Assembly: GCA_020248985.1 (NCBI GenBank)
Contig: JADCGL010000020.1
Location: 1 to 64,000, forward strand
Length of the DNA stretch: 64,000 nt
Direction of reading: 5' to 3'
Source of the DNA: Telmatospirillum sp.
GTDB taxonomy: Bacteria > Pseudomonadota > Alphaproteobacteria > CACIAM-22H2
Made by a program: the position numbers and the translations under genes. Shown here piece by piece: positions 47,671-56,871 of the stretch (position 1 is the stretch's first letter; each line of letters begins with the position of its first letter). The notes under the pieces were generated by a model. That model ran no database searches and was not told the origin of the DNA. It saw nothing but the letters and a program-made list of their open reading frames with translations.

Positions 47671-48410
47671 ACCGACCAAACGATCTGAGAGTAAGGCTTT
47701 TCGCTGACGGCGCAGATCTGGGCGGAATCCGCAAGTTGGCTGACAACCCGCTGATCGCCGGCTTCACGACCAATCCCACCCTCATGCGCAAGGCAGGCGT
47801 AACGGACTACGAAGGTTTTTCGCGCGAAGTTCTGTCCATAGCCGCCCCGCGCTCCGTGTCGCTCGAAGTTTTCGCCGACGAATTGGCGGAAATCGAACGC
47901 CAAGCCGAGCAGATCGCCGGATGGGGCGACAATGTATACGTGAAGATTCCGGTCACGACGACCTCGGGAGAATCGACGGGAAGCGTCGTCAGCCGATTGT
48001 CGGCACGCGGCATCAAAGTCAACGTGACCGCTTTGATGACGACGACGCAAGTTGCACAAGTATGCGCCGCCCTCGATCCAAAGACGCCCGCCTTTGTTTC
48101 GGTTTTCGCTGGTCGAATTGCCGATACCGGCCGCGATCCGCTTCCCATCATGCGCGAGTCCGTCGAGATACTGAAGACACGCCCGCGCGCCGAACTCATT
48201 TGGGCTAGCCCGCGCGAACTGCTCAACATCGTTCACGCCGAGCAGGTCGGATGCCACATCATCACCGCAACCAACGATCTTCTTGCCAAGCTCCCGATTT
48301 GGGGCAAAGACCTGGATGTTTTCTCCTTGGAGACGGTGAAGATGTTCCGCAGCGATGCGCTCGCCGCCGGCTATCGATTGGCCGCGCCTGCAGCTACGCC
48401 AAAGCCCTAG
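47667..48410 (+). CDS. Transaldolase / fructose-6-phosphate aldolase-like
   Basis: This 247-residue class I aldolase of the transaldolase family has FADGADLGGIRKLADNPLIAGFTTNPTL at the start and the Schiff-base lysine in VYVKIPVT near residue 93. From the family, it transfers or cleaves a dihydroxyacetone unit and could supply sedoheptulose 7-phosphate or another extended ketose phosphate. The TTG start (47667) follows a strong GAAGGAG site and overlaps the phosphatase stop. Being inside a heptose-type gene set, it is probably a dedicated rather than housekeeping enzyme; that is inference. Confidence 0.87.
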   Translation: MNRPNDLRVRLFADGADLGGIRKLADNPLIAGFTTNPTLMRKAGVTDYEGFSREVLSIAAPRSVSLEVFADELAEIERQAEQIAGWGDNVYVKIPVTTTSGESTGSVVSRLSARGIKVNVTALMTTTQVAQVCAALDPKTPAFVSVFAGRIADTGRDPLPIMRESVEILKTRPRAELIWASPRELLNIVHAEQVGCHIITATNDLLAKLPIWGKDLDVFSLETVKMFRSDALAAGYRLAAPAATPKP

Positions 48411-48428
48411 CCTTGAGAGGAAATGCAA

Positions 48429-49436
48429 ATGCGCGAAATAAAGAATGTCCTCGTCACTGGGGGGGCCGGATATGTTGGCAGCCGCCTTGTGCCCGAGTTG
48501 CTCGCCGTAGGTTACGGCGTCACCGTCTACGACATCATGTACTTCGGCAGCGAGCATCTGCAGCCGCATCCGAAGCTTCGCGTGATCGCGGGCGACATCC
48601 GGGACACGGCCAAGCTGGGCGCCGCCTTCGTCGGCCAGGATGCGGTCATTCATCTTGCGTGTATTTCGAATGACGCAAGCTTCGAGCTTGACGAAGCGTT
48701 GAGCCGAACGATCAACTTCGAATGCTTCGAGCCGATGGTGATCGCCGCCAAGAACGCGGGCGTCAATCGCTTCATCTACGCCTCATCGAGTTCCGTATAC
48801 GGCGTATCCGACAAGCCCGACGTCACAGAAGACCATCCCTTGGTTCCGCTGACTCTCTACAACAAATACAAAGGGCTGTGCGAGCCGCTGCTGTTCAAGC
48901 ACCAGTCGCCCGATTTCGTCTGCGTCACAATCCGCCCGGCCACGATATGCGGTTTCGCGCCGCGCCTGCGCCTTGATCTTTCCGTCAATATTCTCACGAA
49001 CCATGCGGTCAACAACCGCAAAATTTCGGTATTCGGCGGAACGCAGATGCGCCCGAACCTGCATGTCGCCGACATGTGCGATCTCTATCTGCTGACGCTC
49101 CGCGTGCCCGACGAAAAAATCGCAGGCCAGATATTCAATGCCGGTTACCAGAACCTTACGATCGCGAAAATCGCCGAAAATGTGCGCGACGTGGTCTCCG
49201 AACTTCTGCCGTCCAATACGCCTTTGACGATCGGCACGGTGCCGAGCAACGATTTGAGATCGTACCATATCAACTCCAGCAAGATCGAGACGCTTCTCGG
49301 ATTCACGCCGCGCCGCACGGTCGAAGACGCAGTTCGCGATCTCTGCGCGGCTTTCGGCGCGAAAAAGATTCCCGAAAGCCTTATCGACGACCGTTATTTC
49401 AACGTTAAGCGCATGATGGCGCTTCAGGCACGCTGA
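48429..49436 (+). CDS. NAD-dependent epimerase/dehydratase, extended SDR (1)
   Basis: This extended SDR of about 335 residues has NVLVTGGAGYVGSRL for NAD(P) binding and YASSSSVYG. The intact catalytic Y-x3-K is in LYNKYKGLCE around residue 145. C-terminal segments (TIRPATICGFAPRLR; LHVADMCDLYLL) place it with nucleotide-sugar epimerases of LPS and heptose clusters. I start it at ATG 48429 because GAGAGG lies eight bases before it; ATG 48423 would leave only two. It is followed within two bases by another epimerase gene. Confidence 0.87.
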   Translation: MREIKNVLVTGGAGYVGSRLVPELLAVGYGVTVYDIMYFGSEHLQPHPKLRVIAGDIRDTAKLGAAFVGQDAVIHLACISNDASFELDEALSRTINFECFEPMVIAAKNAGVNRFIYASSSSVYGVSDKPDVTEDHPLVPLTLYNKYKGLCEPLLFKHQSPDFVCVTIRPATICGFAPRLRLDLSVNILTNHAVNNRKISVFGGTQMRPNLHVADMCDLYLLTLRVPDEKIAGQIFNAGYQNLTIAKIAENVRDVVSELLPSNTPLTIGTVPSNDLRSYHINSSKIETLLGFTPRRTVEDAVRDLCAAFGAKKIPESLIDDRYFNVKRMMALQAR

Positions 49437-49438
49437 CA

Positions 49439-50440
49439 ATGGATCGATCCCGGATCGCGGTTGTAACGGGTGGCGCTGGGTTCATCGGCAGCCACATGGT
49501 CGATATTCTGGCGGAGCGCGGATACAAAGTTCGAGTCATCGATAGCCTGGTTGGCGGCCGGGAGATCAACCTCGCCGGCCATCGCGCAAATCCCGATGTT
49601 ACGCTCGACACTGCGGATATCCGGACGCTGCAGCCGGCAGCCAAAGCGTTCGCCGGCGCGGATATGGTTTTCCATTTTGCCGGGATCGGAGATATCGTGC
49701 CCTCCATCGACCGGCCAGCGGAATACATGTCGGTCAACGTCCAAGGCACCGTAGCGACGCTGGAATGCGCACGGCATGCCGGGGTCCGGAAATTCGTCTA
49801 CGCAGCATCCTCGTCTTGCTACGGTCTCGCATCCGTGCCGACGCCCGAAGATCACCCGATCGACACGAAATATCCCTACGCCTTGAGCAAGTATCTCGGA
49901 GAACAGACCGCATTCCATTGGCACAACGTCTACCGCTTGGGCGTAAACTCGATCCGAATATTCAACGCCTACGGCACCCGTTCGCGGACGACGGGCGCAT
50001 ACGGTGCGGTGTTCGGCGTGTTCTTGCGCCAGAAGCTCGCAGGCCAGGCCTTCACGGTTGTCGGCGACGGAACGCAGACCCGCGACTTCGTCTACGCATC
50101 GGATGTTGCGGAAGCTTTCTATCTCGCCGGAACGACCGAACGGAACGGCCAAGCATACAATGTTGGCAACGGAAATCCGCAGTCGATCAACAAACTGATC
50201 GATTTGATCGGCGGTGCGCGAGTTGCTTTGCCCAAGCGCCCCGGGGAGCCGGATTGCACGTGGGCGAACGTTGCGAAGATAACGGAAGAACTCGGGTGGC
50301 GGCCGCGTGTAAGCTTCGAAGAGGGTGTCGCGAAGATTATCGCGGAGATCGACTATTGGCGCGATGCTCCGCTTTGGACGCCGACGAGCATCGCCGAGGC
50401 AACGAAGAACTGGTTCGGAACTTTGGGATCATCGACATGA
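49439..50440 (+). CDS. NAD-dependent epimerase/dehydratase, extended SDR (2; GalE/WbpP-like)
   Basis: This 333-residue extended SDR has VTGGAGFIGSHM at the NAD-binding loop and the intact catalytic Y-x3-K in YPYALSKYLGE near residue 145. NAYGTRSRTTGAYGAVFGVFLRQ and DGTQTRDFVYASDVAEAF are typical of UDP-sugar 4-epimerases and decarboxylase-like relatives. It would interconvert a nucleotide-activated heptose or hexose. The stop overlaps the HldE-like gene. It pairs with the neighbouring SDR at 48429, but the two are not close duplicates. Confidence 0.9.
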   Translation: MDRSRIAVVTGGAGFIGSHMVDILAERGYKVRVIDSLVGGREINLAGHRANPDVTLDTADIRTLQPAAKAFAGADMVFHFAGIGDIVPSIDRPAEYMSVNVQGTVATLECARHAGVRKFVYAASSSCYGLASVPTPEDHPIDTKYPYALSKYLGEQTAFHWHNVYRLGVNSIRIFNAYGTRSRTTGAYGAVFGVFLRQKLAGQAFTVVGDGTQTRDFVYASDVAEAFYLAGTTERNGQAYNVGNGNPQSINKLIDLIGGARVALPKRPGEPDCTWANVAKITEELGWRPRVSFEEGVAKIIAEIDYWRDAPLWTPTSIAEATKNWFGTLGSST

Positions 50441-52029
50441 GCAAAAAAATTGATCTTGACGACAAGAAAAAGCTCGCAAGCATCGGCGCGAAAGCGCCCT
50501 ATCGCCACAAGATCAAGACTGTGGAGCAAATACGCGAAATCCTCGGCGCGCCGCCCCGCGAGCGGAAGGTCGTCATGTGCCACGGCGCATTCGACATTGT
50601 GCATCCTGGGCATCTGCGGCACCTCGTCTACGCGAAGGAGCATGCCGACATTCTCGTCGCCAGTATCACGTGCGACGACTTCATCACGAAGGCCAATTTC
50701 CGTCCCTATGTTCCGGAGGAATTGCGGGCACTCAACCTCGCAGCGCTGGAGGTCGTCGATCACGTGATCATCGACCGACAACCGACTCCGCTTGCGAATC
50801 TTGCTGTGCTGCAGCCGGACTTTTTCGCCAAAGGCTACGAATACACGCAGAACGGCAATATCCATCCGCGCACGATCGAGGAAATCAAAGTTCTCGAGAC
50901 CTACGGCGGCGAAATGCTCTTTACGCCGGGAGATCTCGTTTTCTCATCTTCGGCTTTGATCGAATCGGTTCCGCCGAACATTGCCGTCGAGACGCTTCTG
51001 ACGCTCATGGAGAGCGAATCGATCAATTTCGAAGATCTTCGCAGCGCGCTCGAAAAGATGGCCGAAATACGGGTGCATGTCGTTGGCGACACGATCGTGG
51101 ATACGCTGACGGCAACGAATCTCATCGGCGGCTTGACGAAAACGCCGACTTTCAGCGTTCAGGTGCAGCAGCGTACCGACTTCGTCGGAGGTGCCGCGAT
51201 CGTCGCCAAGCATCTTCGCGCGGCCGGAGCCCGCGTTTCCTTCACGACTGTGCTCGGCGAAGATGCCTATCGCGACTATGTGGTGCGTGACCTCACCGAA
51301 GCGGGGATTGCGGTTCGCGCAACGATCGAAAAATCGAGACCGACCACGAACAAGAACGCTATCGTCGCTGGCGGATACCGGCTGCTGAAAATCGACACAG
51401 TCGACAATCGACCGATTTCTGCCCGTACGCAGGCGGAATTCGTCGAGAGTATCCGCGGCACGGAAGCGGACATTGTGATGTTCTCGGATTTCCGCCACGG
51501 CATCTTCAACCGGGATACGATCCCGTCTCTGATTGCAGCGATTCCGGAAAATGTTTACAAAGTTGCCGACAGCCAAGTCGCGTCCCGTTGGGGAAACATC
51601 CTCGAATTCCGGAATTTCGATCTCATAACGCCGAACGAACGCGAGGCGCGTTTCGCGCTTGGGGATCAGGACTCGGTTATCCGCCCATTGGCGTCGCGAC
51701 TTTACGACCAATCCGGCTGCAAAACCCTGATACTCAAGCTGAGCGAGCGCGGCGTGCTGGTCCAGCGCGCGCCGCTTGGCGACGGCGCCAAGTACTTCTT
51801 TGTGGTTGGCAGCTTCGTCGATCGTGTTGTCGATCCTGTCGGCGCCGGCGACGCGTTGCTTGCATATGCCGCGCTCGCACGCAAAGCAACGGGTTCCGAC
51901 TTGGTCGCTTCGATCCTCGGCTCTTTCGCCGCGGCGGTTGAGTGCGAGTGTGACGGGAACATTCCCGTAAAACCCGACGACGTGCGCCGCAAGATTGACG
52001 TCGTTGAGCGGAAATCGAAGCTCGTCTGA
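50437..52029 (+). CDS. HldE-like fusion in reversed order: nucleotidylyltransferase plus PfkB sugar kinase
   Basis: The 530-residue protein has residues about 25-190 as a cytidylyltransferase-type nucleotidylyltransferase (CHGAFDIVHPGHLRHL with the HxGH motif, then KGYEYTQNG). Residues about 215-530 form a PfkB/ribokinase-type kinase with GGAAIVAKHLRAAGA and the catalytic-base motif GAGD near residue 472. Escherichia coli HldE, which phosphorylates heptose-7-phosphate at C1 and later adds a nucleotide, has the kinase first, so this is the opposite order. With the SIS and GmhB-like genes it completes a heptose activation set. The nucleotide (ADP, GDP or CDP) is not readable. Confidence 0.88.
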   Translation: MSKKIDLDDKKKLASIGAKAPYRHKIKTVEQIREILGAPPRERKVVMCHGAFDIVHPGHLRHLVYAKEHADILVASITCDDFITKANFRPYVPEELRALNLAALEVVDHVIIDRQPTPLANLAVLQPDFFAKGYEYTQNGNIHPRTIEEIKVLETYGGEMLFTPGDLVFSSSALIESVPPNIAVETLLTLMESESINFEDLRSALEKMAEIRVHVVGDTIVDTLTATNLIGGLTKTPTFSVQVQQRTDFVGGAAIVAKHLRAAGARVSFTTVLGEDAYRDYVVRDLTEAGIAVRATIEKSRPTTNKNAIVAGGYRLLKIDTVDNRPISARTQAEFVESIRGTEADIVMFSDFRHGIFNRDTIPSLIAAIPENVYKVADSQVASRWGNILEFRNFDLITPNEREARFALGDQDSVIRPLASRLYDQSGCKTLILKLSERGVLVQRAPLGDGAKYFFVVGSFVDRVVDPVGAGDALLAYAALARKATGSDLVASILGSFAAAVECECDGNIPVKPDDVRRKIDVVERKSKLV

Positions 52030-52030
52030 C

Positions 52031-52957
52031 ATGCTGCGAACGATCGTCGTCGGATTGGGCGTTCAAGGCCCCAAGCGGATTGCGGCCGCCAGCGCCGACG
52101 TGGTAGCGACGGTCGATACCTTAAGACCCGCCGACTTCAGGGATCTGCGCGACGTTTCGCTCGACCTCTACGACGCAGCGTTGCTCTGCGTTCCCGATGC
52201 GCCGAAACTGGAACTTCTCAAGCATCTCGTCGCCAACGGAAAGCATGCCTTGGTCGAGAAGCCTCTTGCAGCCAGCGATATGGAGCTTTGCGCTCTGGAG
52301 GATTCCGCGCGCAAGACGGGTTCGATCGTCTATACGGCGTACAATCACAGATTCGAACCGCATTTCGTGCGCATGCGAGATCTTGTCGCTTCAGGCTCTT
52401 TGGGGCGAATCTATCGTGCTCGCATGTTCTACGGAAACGGAACGGCGCGGCTTGTGCGCGAAAGCTTGTGGCGTGACGCGGGTGCGGGCGTGCTGCCGGA
52501 CCTCGCTTCGCACTTGCTCGACACGGCGGAGTACTGGTTCGGACGGAATCTTGCGACGTTCAAGGTTGCCTCAGCGCGGTGCTTCGAAAACCGATCCGCC
52601 GACCACGTCGTCGTACAGGCCGACGGCGATATTTCGATCGAACTGGAAATGACTCTCTTGTCCTGGCGCAACCACTTCGTTGCGGAAATTTACGGTGAGC
52701 GCGGCCAAGCGACGATTTCCTCGCTCTGCAAGTGGGGGCCGAGCGTCTTCACCGTCTATGATCGCGTTCTGCCCTCCGGACGGCCGCCGGAAAATTCAAT
52801 CACGGTGACGATGCCCGATCCGACCTGGGAACTGGAATACCGCCATTTTTGCAATCTTTGCACGTCGGGCGCGACGATCGACCTGTCGAAGGATCGGTGG
52901 ATCGGCGAGCAGATTCGGGCGTTGTCGGCCGAAGTGGTAAGGCAGACGGCACAATGA
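52031..52957 (+). CDS. Gfo/Idh/MocA family NAD(P)-dependent oxidoreductase
   Basis: This 308-residue protein has a Rossmann start (TIVVGLGVQGPKRI) and the family motif VEKPLAAS near residue 74 with the conserved lysine. The second-domain histidine motif DLASHLLDTAEYWFG fits the family. It likely oxidises or reduces a hydroxyl/keto group of a sugar nucleotide, as WlbA/WbpB-type members do. I use the ATG at 52031, immediately after the upstream stop, over an overlapping in-frame start at 51995. It overlaps the following dehydrogenase-like gene by four bases. Confidence 0.88.
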   Translation: MLRTIVVGLGVQGPKRIAAASADVVATVDTLRPADFRDLRDVSLDLYDAALLCVPDAPKLELLKHLVANGKHALVEKPLAASDMELCALEDSARKTGSIVYTAYNHRFEPHFVRMRDLVASGSLGRIYRARMFYGNGTARLVRESLWRDAGAGVLPDLASHLLDTAEYWFGRNLATFKVASARCFENRSADHVVVQADGDISIELEMTLLSWRNHFVAEIYGERGQATISSLCKWGPSVFTVYDRVLPSGRPPENSITVTMPDPTWELEYRHFCNLCTSGATIDLSKDRWIGEQIRALSAEVVRQTAQ

Positions 52958-54246
52958 CGGCCGCGCGCGCGACTATCGGCTTCTTGGGGATGTCGCATTT
53001 GGGGATATGCTCCCTTGCGGCGGCGGCGGAGCGTGGCTTTCGCGTCTTTGGATACGACCCCGACGCGGGCCGCATTGCCGAACTCAAGCGCGGCCTGCCG
53101 CCGGTGAGCGAGCCTGGATTGCAGGAATCGCTTGCCAAGCAGCGCGAGCGGATGACTTTTAGTGCGTCGGCCGATGGGTTGCGGGCTTGCGACATCGTCT
53201 ATTTGTCGTTCGACGTGCCGACGAACGACCAGGGACAAAGCGACCTTGCCCCGATCCGGGAACTTGCGGGACGCGCCATCGCGGTTCTGCGGGACGATGC
53301 GGTTCTCGTCGTTTTGTGCCAAGTTCCGCCGGGTTTCACGCGAGGACTGCCGATTCCCGGTGCGCGCTTGTTCTACCAAGTGGAGACGCTTGTTTTCGGT
53401 CAGGCCGTGCAGCGTGCTCTTTGCCCGGAGCGCATTATCGTCGGTTGCGACCGGAAGGATCGGCCACTCGACGCGCGCTACTCGGCTTTTCTCGAAAGCT
53501 TCGACTGCCCAATTCTGCAGATGCGTTACGAAAGCGCCGAGTTGGCAAAGATATCGATCAATATGTGCTTGATTGCGTCCGTCAGCGTCGCAAATGTGAT
53601 GGCTGAAATCTGCGAGAAGATCGGTGCCGATTGGCGCGAGATTGTGCCGGCTCTGAAACTCGATCGCCGGATCGGGGCTTACAGCTACCTGGCGGCAGGC
53701 ATGGGAATTTCGGGCGGCAACCTCGAGCGCGATCTTGCGACCGTGCGCGGCTTGGGAGAAGCCAACGGCACCGATGTCGGCGTCGTCAAGGCGTGGCAAT
53801 ACAATAGCGAGCATCGCAAAAATTGGGCGTGGCGCGTAGTGGCAGAAAAGGTCTTGTCGCGCAACCCGGCTGCAGCGATCGCCATGTGGGGACTTGCCTA
53901 CAAGGAGAATACGCATTCAATGAAGAACGCACCCTCCGTCGCGTTGCTTGCGAAGCTCTCCGGAGCGACCGTGGCCGCCTACGATCCGGCCGTTCCGCAC
54001 GATGCGCTCGCCGCGAACGTCGTGCGCACGCACACGCCGCTTGACGCAGCTACTGGCGCGGACGCGCTGTGCATAATGACGCCGTGGCCGGAGTTCGCAG
54101 CGATCGAGCCCGGCGCGATTGCCGCGAAAATGAGGGGTCGTGTCGTGCTTGATCCCTATGGAATGCTCGACGCGCGCGCGGCGTGCGATGCGGGCCTCGA
54201 ATGCTTCACGCTCGGAGCGGCAACGATCCACGAGGCTAATTCCTGA
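52954..54246 (+). CDS. UDP-glucose/GDP-mannose dehydrogenase-like protein lacking the catalytic cysteine
   Basis: This 430-residue protein has the three-domain layout of UDP-glucose dehydrogenases: NAD-binding (IGFLGMSHLG), central, and C-terminal UDP-binding (YKENTHSMKNAPS). The conserved lysine and asparagine of the central helix are present (K199, N203 in ELAKISINM). The active-site motif normally reading GGSCFPKD is GGNLERD (G254-D260), so the catalytic Cys is N256 and the adjacent substrate Lys is R259. Without the thiol, four-electron oxidation to a sugar acid is not expected; a two-electron or non-redox role is inferred. Confidence 0.85.
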   Translation: MTAARATIGFLGMSHLGICSLAAAAERGFRVFGYDPDAGRIAELKRGLPPVSEPGLQESLAKQRERMTFSASADGLRACDIVYLSFDVPTNDQGQSDLAPIRELAGRAIAVLRDDAVLVVLCQVPPGFTRGLPIPGARLFYQVETLVFGQAVQRALCPERIIVGCDRKDRPLDARYSAFLESFDCPILQMRYESAELAKISINMCLIASVSVANVMAEICEKIGADWREIVPALKLDRRIGAYSYLAAGMGISGGNLERDLATVRGLGEANGTDVGVVKAWQYNSEHRKNWAWRVVAEKVLSRNPAAAIAMWGLAYKENTHSMKNAPSVALLAKLSGATVAAYDPAVPHDALAANVVRTHTPLDAATGADALCIMTPWPEFAAIEPGAIAAKMRGRVVLDPYGMLDARAACDAGLECFTLGAATIHEANS

Positions 54247-55145
54247 TGCTTGTGCATTCGAACGACCGCTTCGAAGCCCCTACTCGTGTCGTGGTAATCG
54301 GCGCTGCCGGTTTTGTCGGCGGCGCGGCATGCCGGGCTTTCGGCGCCGAGGGATGGCCGGTCGAGCCAATCGGACGGGCACAAATCGACCTTGTGGCGCC
54401 CGGGGCTTCCGAGCGTCTCGCGCGTCGGCTGCGCCCAAGCGACAGCGTTGTCATTGCTTGCGCGAAGGCGCCTGCGAAGACGAATGGCGACGTCGTCGAG
54501 AATGTCCGGATGATCGCGGCGGTCGCAGATGCAATCGCCAGCGTGCCTGTCGCGCATGCGGTCTATGTCAGCTCTGACGCGGTTTATGCAGATTCAGCAG
54601 TACCGCTCACGGAAGAGTCGCGCGCGCAGCCCGAGAGCCTACACGGCGCCATGCACCTTGCACGCGAATTAATTATTAAAATTGCATGTAAAGGGTCTTT
54701 GTGTATCCTGCGCCCGACATTGATCTACGGTGCGCGCGATCCGCACAATGGCTACGGCCCCAACCGGTTCATTCGCCAGGTGATGGCCGGCCAGGACATC
54801 GTCCTTTTCGGCGAAGGCGAGGAGCGGCGCGACCACGTTGCCGTCGAGGATGTCGCGCGCATCTTGCAACTCGTTCTGGCCTGGCGCAGCGCGGGCGTCC
54901 TGAACGTCGCAACCGGTCAGGTCGCGTCTTTCCGGGAAATTGCTCATGCGGCTGTCGCGGGATGGTCGCCCAAAGTCGATGTTCGCGGTTCGACGCGCGT
55001 TGGCCCTATGCCGCACGGCGGCTATCGACCTTTCGACACAAAAGCCGTCGCAGATGCATTTCCGGGATTTCGGTTTTTGCAGTTGGTGGACGGCATCGCG
55101 AAAATGCGCGACGAACTCCGGCAAGTTGCGGACAAATCGCCGTGA
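54246..55145 (+). CDS. NAD-dependent epimerase/dehydratase-like SDR with altered active site
   Basis: This 299-residue extended SDR keeps VVVIGAAGFVGGAA for dinucleotide binding and VYVSSDAVYAD. The catalytic Y-x3-K is replaced by H133-x3-H137 (LHGAMHLARE), so normal hydride transfer is doubtful; RPTLIYGARDPHNGYGPNRF and HVAVEDVARIL are otherwise family-like. An AT-rich patch (about 54665-54705) lies just after this motif and is unlike the rest of the gene. The start shares one base with the previous stop. Its role may be structural, regulatory or a non-redox reaction. Confidence 0.78.
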   Translation: MLVHSNDRFEAPTRVVVIGAAGFVGGAACRAFGAEGWPVEPIGRAQIDLVAPGASERLARRLRPSDSVVIACAKAPAKTNGDVVENVRMIAAVADAIASVPVAHAVYVSSDAVYADSAVPLTEESRAQPESLHGAMHLARELIIKIACKGSLCILRPTLIYGARDPHNGYGPNRFIRQVMAGQDIVLFGEGEERRDHVAVEDVARILQLVLAWRSAGVLNVATGQVASFREIAHAAVAGWSPKVDVRGSTRVGPMPHGGYRPFDTKAVADAFPGFRFLQLVDGIAKMRDELRQVADKSP

Positions 55146-55169
55146 AATTCCACACAGGAGCATAACAAC

Positions 55170-56840
55170 GTGACAAATATTTTGGGCATTCATGGCGGCG
55201 TATCCCTGTCGCAGCACGACGCTGGAGCGGCGCTCATTTGCGACGGCCGCCTTGTCGCCTGCATCGAAGAGGAACGCCTTGCGCGCGTCAAATCGGCGCC
55301 TGGATACATTCCGATCGGCGCGATCGAGGCTTGCCTTGCGGAAGGCGGGCTTCGCATTGAAGACATCGATCTAGTGGTTCACCCCGGGGCGACCTACGAA
55401 GACATGCCGGTTCGCATCCAGCACTATCTCAAGCACTATTTCGGCCATGCGCCGAAAATCGAGATGATCAACCATCAAGTGGCACATCTTTCGTCAGCAT
55501 TCTATCACTCGGGATTCGAGCGTGCGATGTGCTTGTCGTACGACGCTTACGGCGATCGCTTGAGTGCCGCATTGGCGTTCGCGGATCGGGAAGGAATCAA
55601 GGTCCTGGAAACGCGGGACTCGGACAATTCGCTCGGCACGTTCTACCAGATCATAACCTCGTACCTGGGCTTCATGCCCCGCGAAGACGAATACAAGATC
55701 ATGGGCCTTGCCGCTTACGGCCGGCCAAAGTACGACCTCAGCAGCTTCCTGCGTGCGACGCCCAGTGGCTATCAGCTCGAGCGAGGTTTTCTGCGCGAGG
55801 AGCCGGTAATCCGATCTCCGTCGGAACCCTTTTATACCCAGAAGCTCGTGGATCTTCTTGGCGAGCCGCGCCGTTTCAATGCGCCACTGGTCCAAAGACA
55901 TGCCGACATTGCGTTCGCAGCCCAAGCGGCTCTCGAAGAATGCGCCTCGGCGCTCGTGAAGCATCTGCACAGCATGACGCAGTCCGACGCACTGTGCGTT
56001 GCCGGCGGCATCGGGTTGAACTGTTCGGCGAATCTTGCCCTGCGACGCTTGCCGTTCATTAAGAAGATGTTCGTCCAGCCCGCGGCGTCCGATCGGGGTT
56101 TGGCGCTTGGCTGCGCGCTTTACGCGGCGAACCAGGAGGGCAATAAGACGGAACCGCTTGCGCATCCCTATTACGGTCCCACGCGGACCAACGACCAGAT
56201 CCTCGCCGCACTGCGGCTTACCGGACATGAAATCGTCGAGGTCGCCGACCCTGCGGCTGAAGCGGCGCGCCAGATCGAGCAAGGCTGCATCGTTGGATGG
56301 TTTGAGGGCCGATCGGAGTTCGGTCCCCGCGCCTTGGGACATCGTTCGATTCTCGGGGATCCCCGCTCGGCCGACATGAAGGAAGAGATCAACGCGCGCG
56401 TCAAATACCGCGAGGAATTCCGGCCGTTCGCGCCAGCGGTTCTCGGCACGCGCTACAAGGAAATCTTCGATCTCGCCGAACCCTCCCCTTACATGACGAT
56501 GGCAGTCACCGTGAAGCCGGGTTGGGGAGAGAAGCTGAAGGCGACGACGCACGTCAACAACACCGCGCGCGTTCAGACCGTCGATGCGGATGTCGCTCCG
56601 AACTATTTCAGTCTGATCGAGAACTTCGAAAAGCTGACTGGCGTTCCGGTTGTTCTCAACACGAGCTTCAACATCAAAGGCCAGCCGATCGTCGAGACGC
56701 CTCTCGAAGCGCTGTCGACCTTTTCGGCCACTGGCATGGATACGCTGTTTATGGGCCCGTTCATGGTCCGAAAGAACACCAAGCCGCGCGCTGGCAAATT
56801 CCGAGGAACCTCATTCGACGGCTCGGCCCCGAAGGCCTAA
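55170..56840 (+). CDS. NodU/CmcH-type carbamoyltransferase
   Basis: This 556-residue O-carbamoyltransferase has the ASKHA-like N-terminal domain (GVSLSQHDAGAALICDG; EEERLARVKSA) and the C-terminal signature GWFEGRSEFGPRALGHRSIL followed by NTSFNIKGQPIVETP. It transfers a carbamoyl group from carbamoyl phosphate, via a carbamoyl-adenylate, to a hydroxyl; NodU does so on Nod factor sugars. Here the acceptor is probably the sugar made by the surrounding genes. The start is GTG 55170 behind CAGGAG; 24 bases separate it from the SDR gene. Confidence 0.93.
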   Translation: MTNILGIHGGVSLSQHDAGAALICDGRLVACIEEERLARVKSAPGYIPIGAIEACLAEGGLRIEDIDLVVHPGATYEDMPVRIQHYLKHYFGHAPKIEMINHQVAHLSSAFYHSGFERAMCLSYDAYGDRLSAALAFADREGIKVLETRDSDNSLGTFYQIITSYLGFMPREDEYKIMGLAAYGRPKYDLSSFLRATPSGYQLERGFLREEPVIRSPSEPFYTQKLVDLLGEPRRFNAPLVQRHADIAFAAQAALEECASALVKHLHSMTQSDALCVAGGIGLNCSANLALRRLPFIKKMFVQPAASDRGLALGCALYAANQEGNKTEPLAHPYYGPTRTNDQILAALRLTGHEIVEVADPAAEAARQIEQGCIVGWFEGRSEFGPRALGHRSILGDPRSADMKEEINARVKYREEFRPFAPAVLGTRYKEIFDLAEPSPYMTMAVTVKPGWGEKLKATTHVNNTARVQTVDADVAPNYFSLIENFEKLTGVPVVLNTSFNIKGQPIVETPLEALSTFSATGMDTLFMGPFMVRKNTKPRAGKFRGTSFDGSAPKA

Positions 56841-56871
56841 ACGCAATCGAATACGAAAGGAGAGCCTCGCA

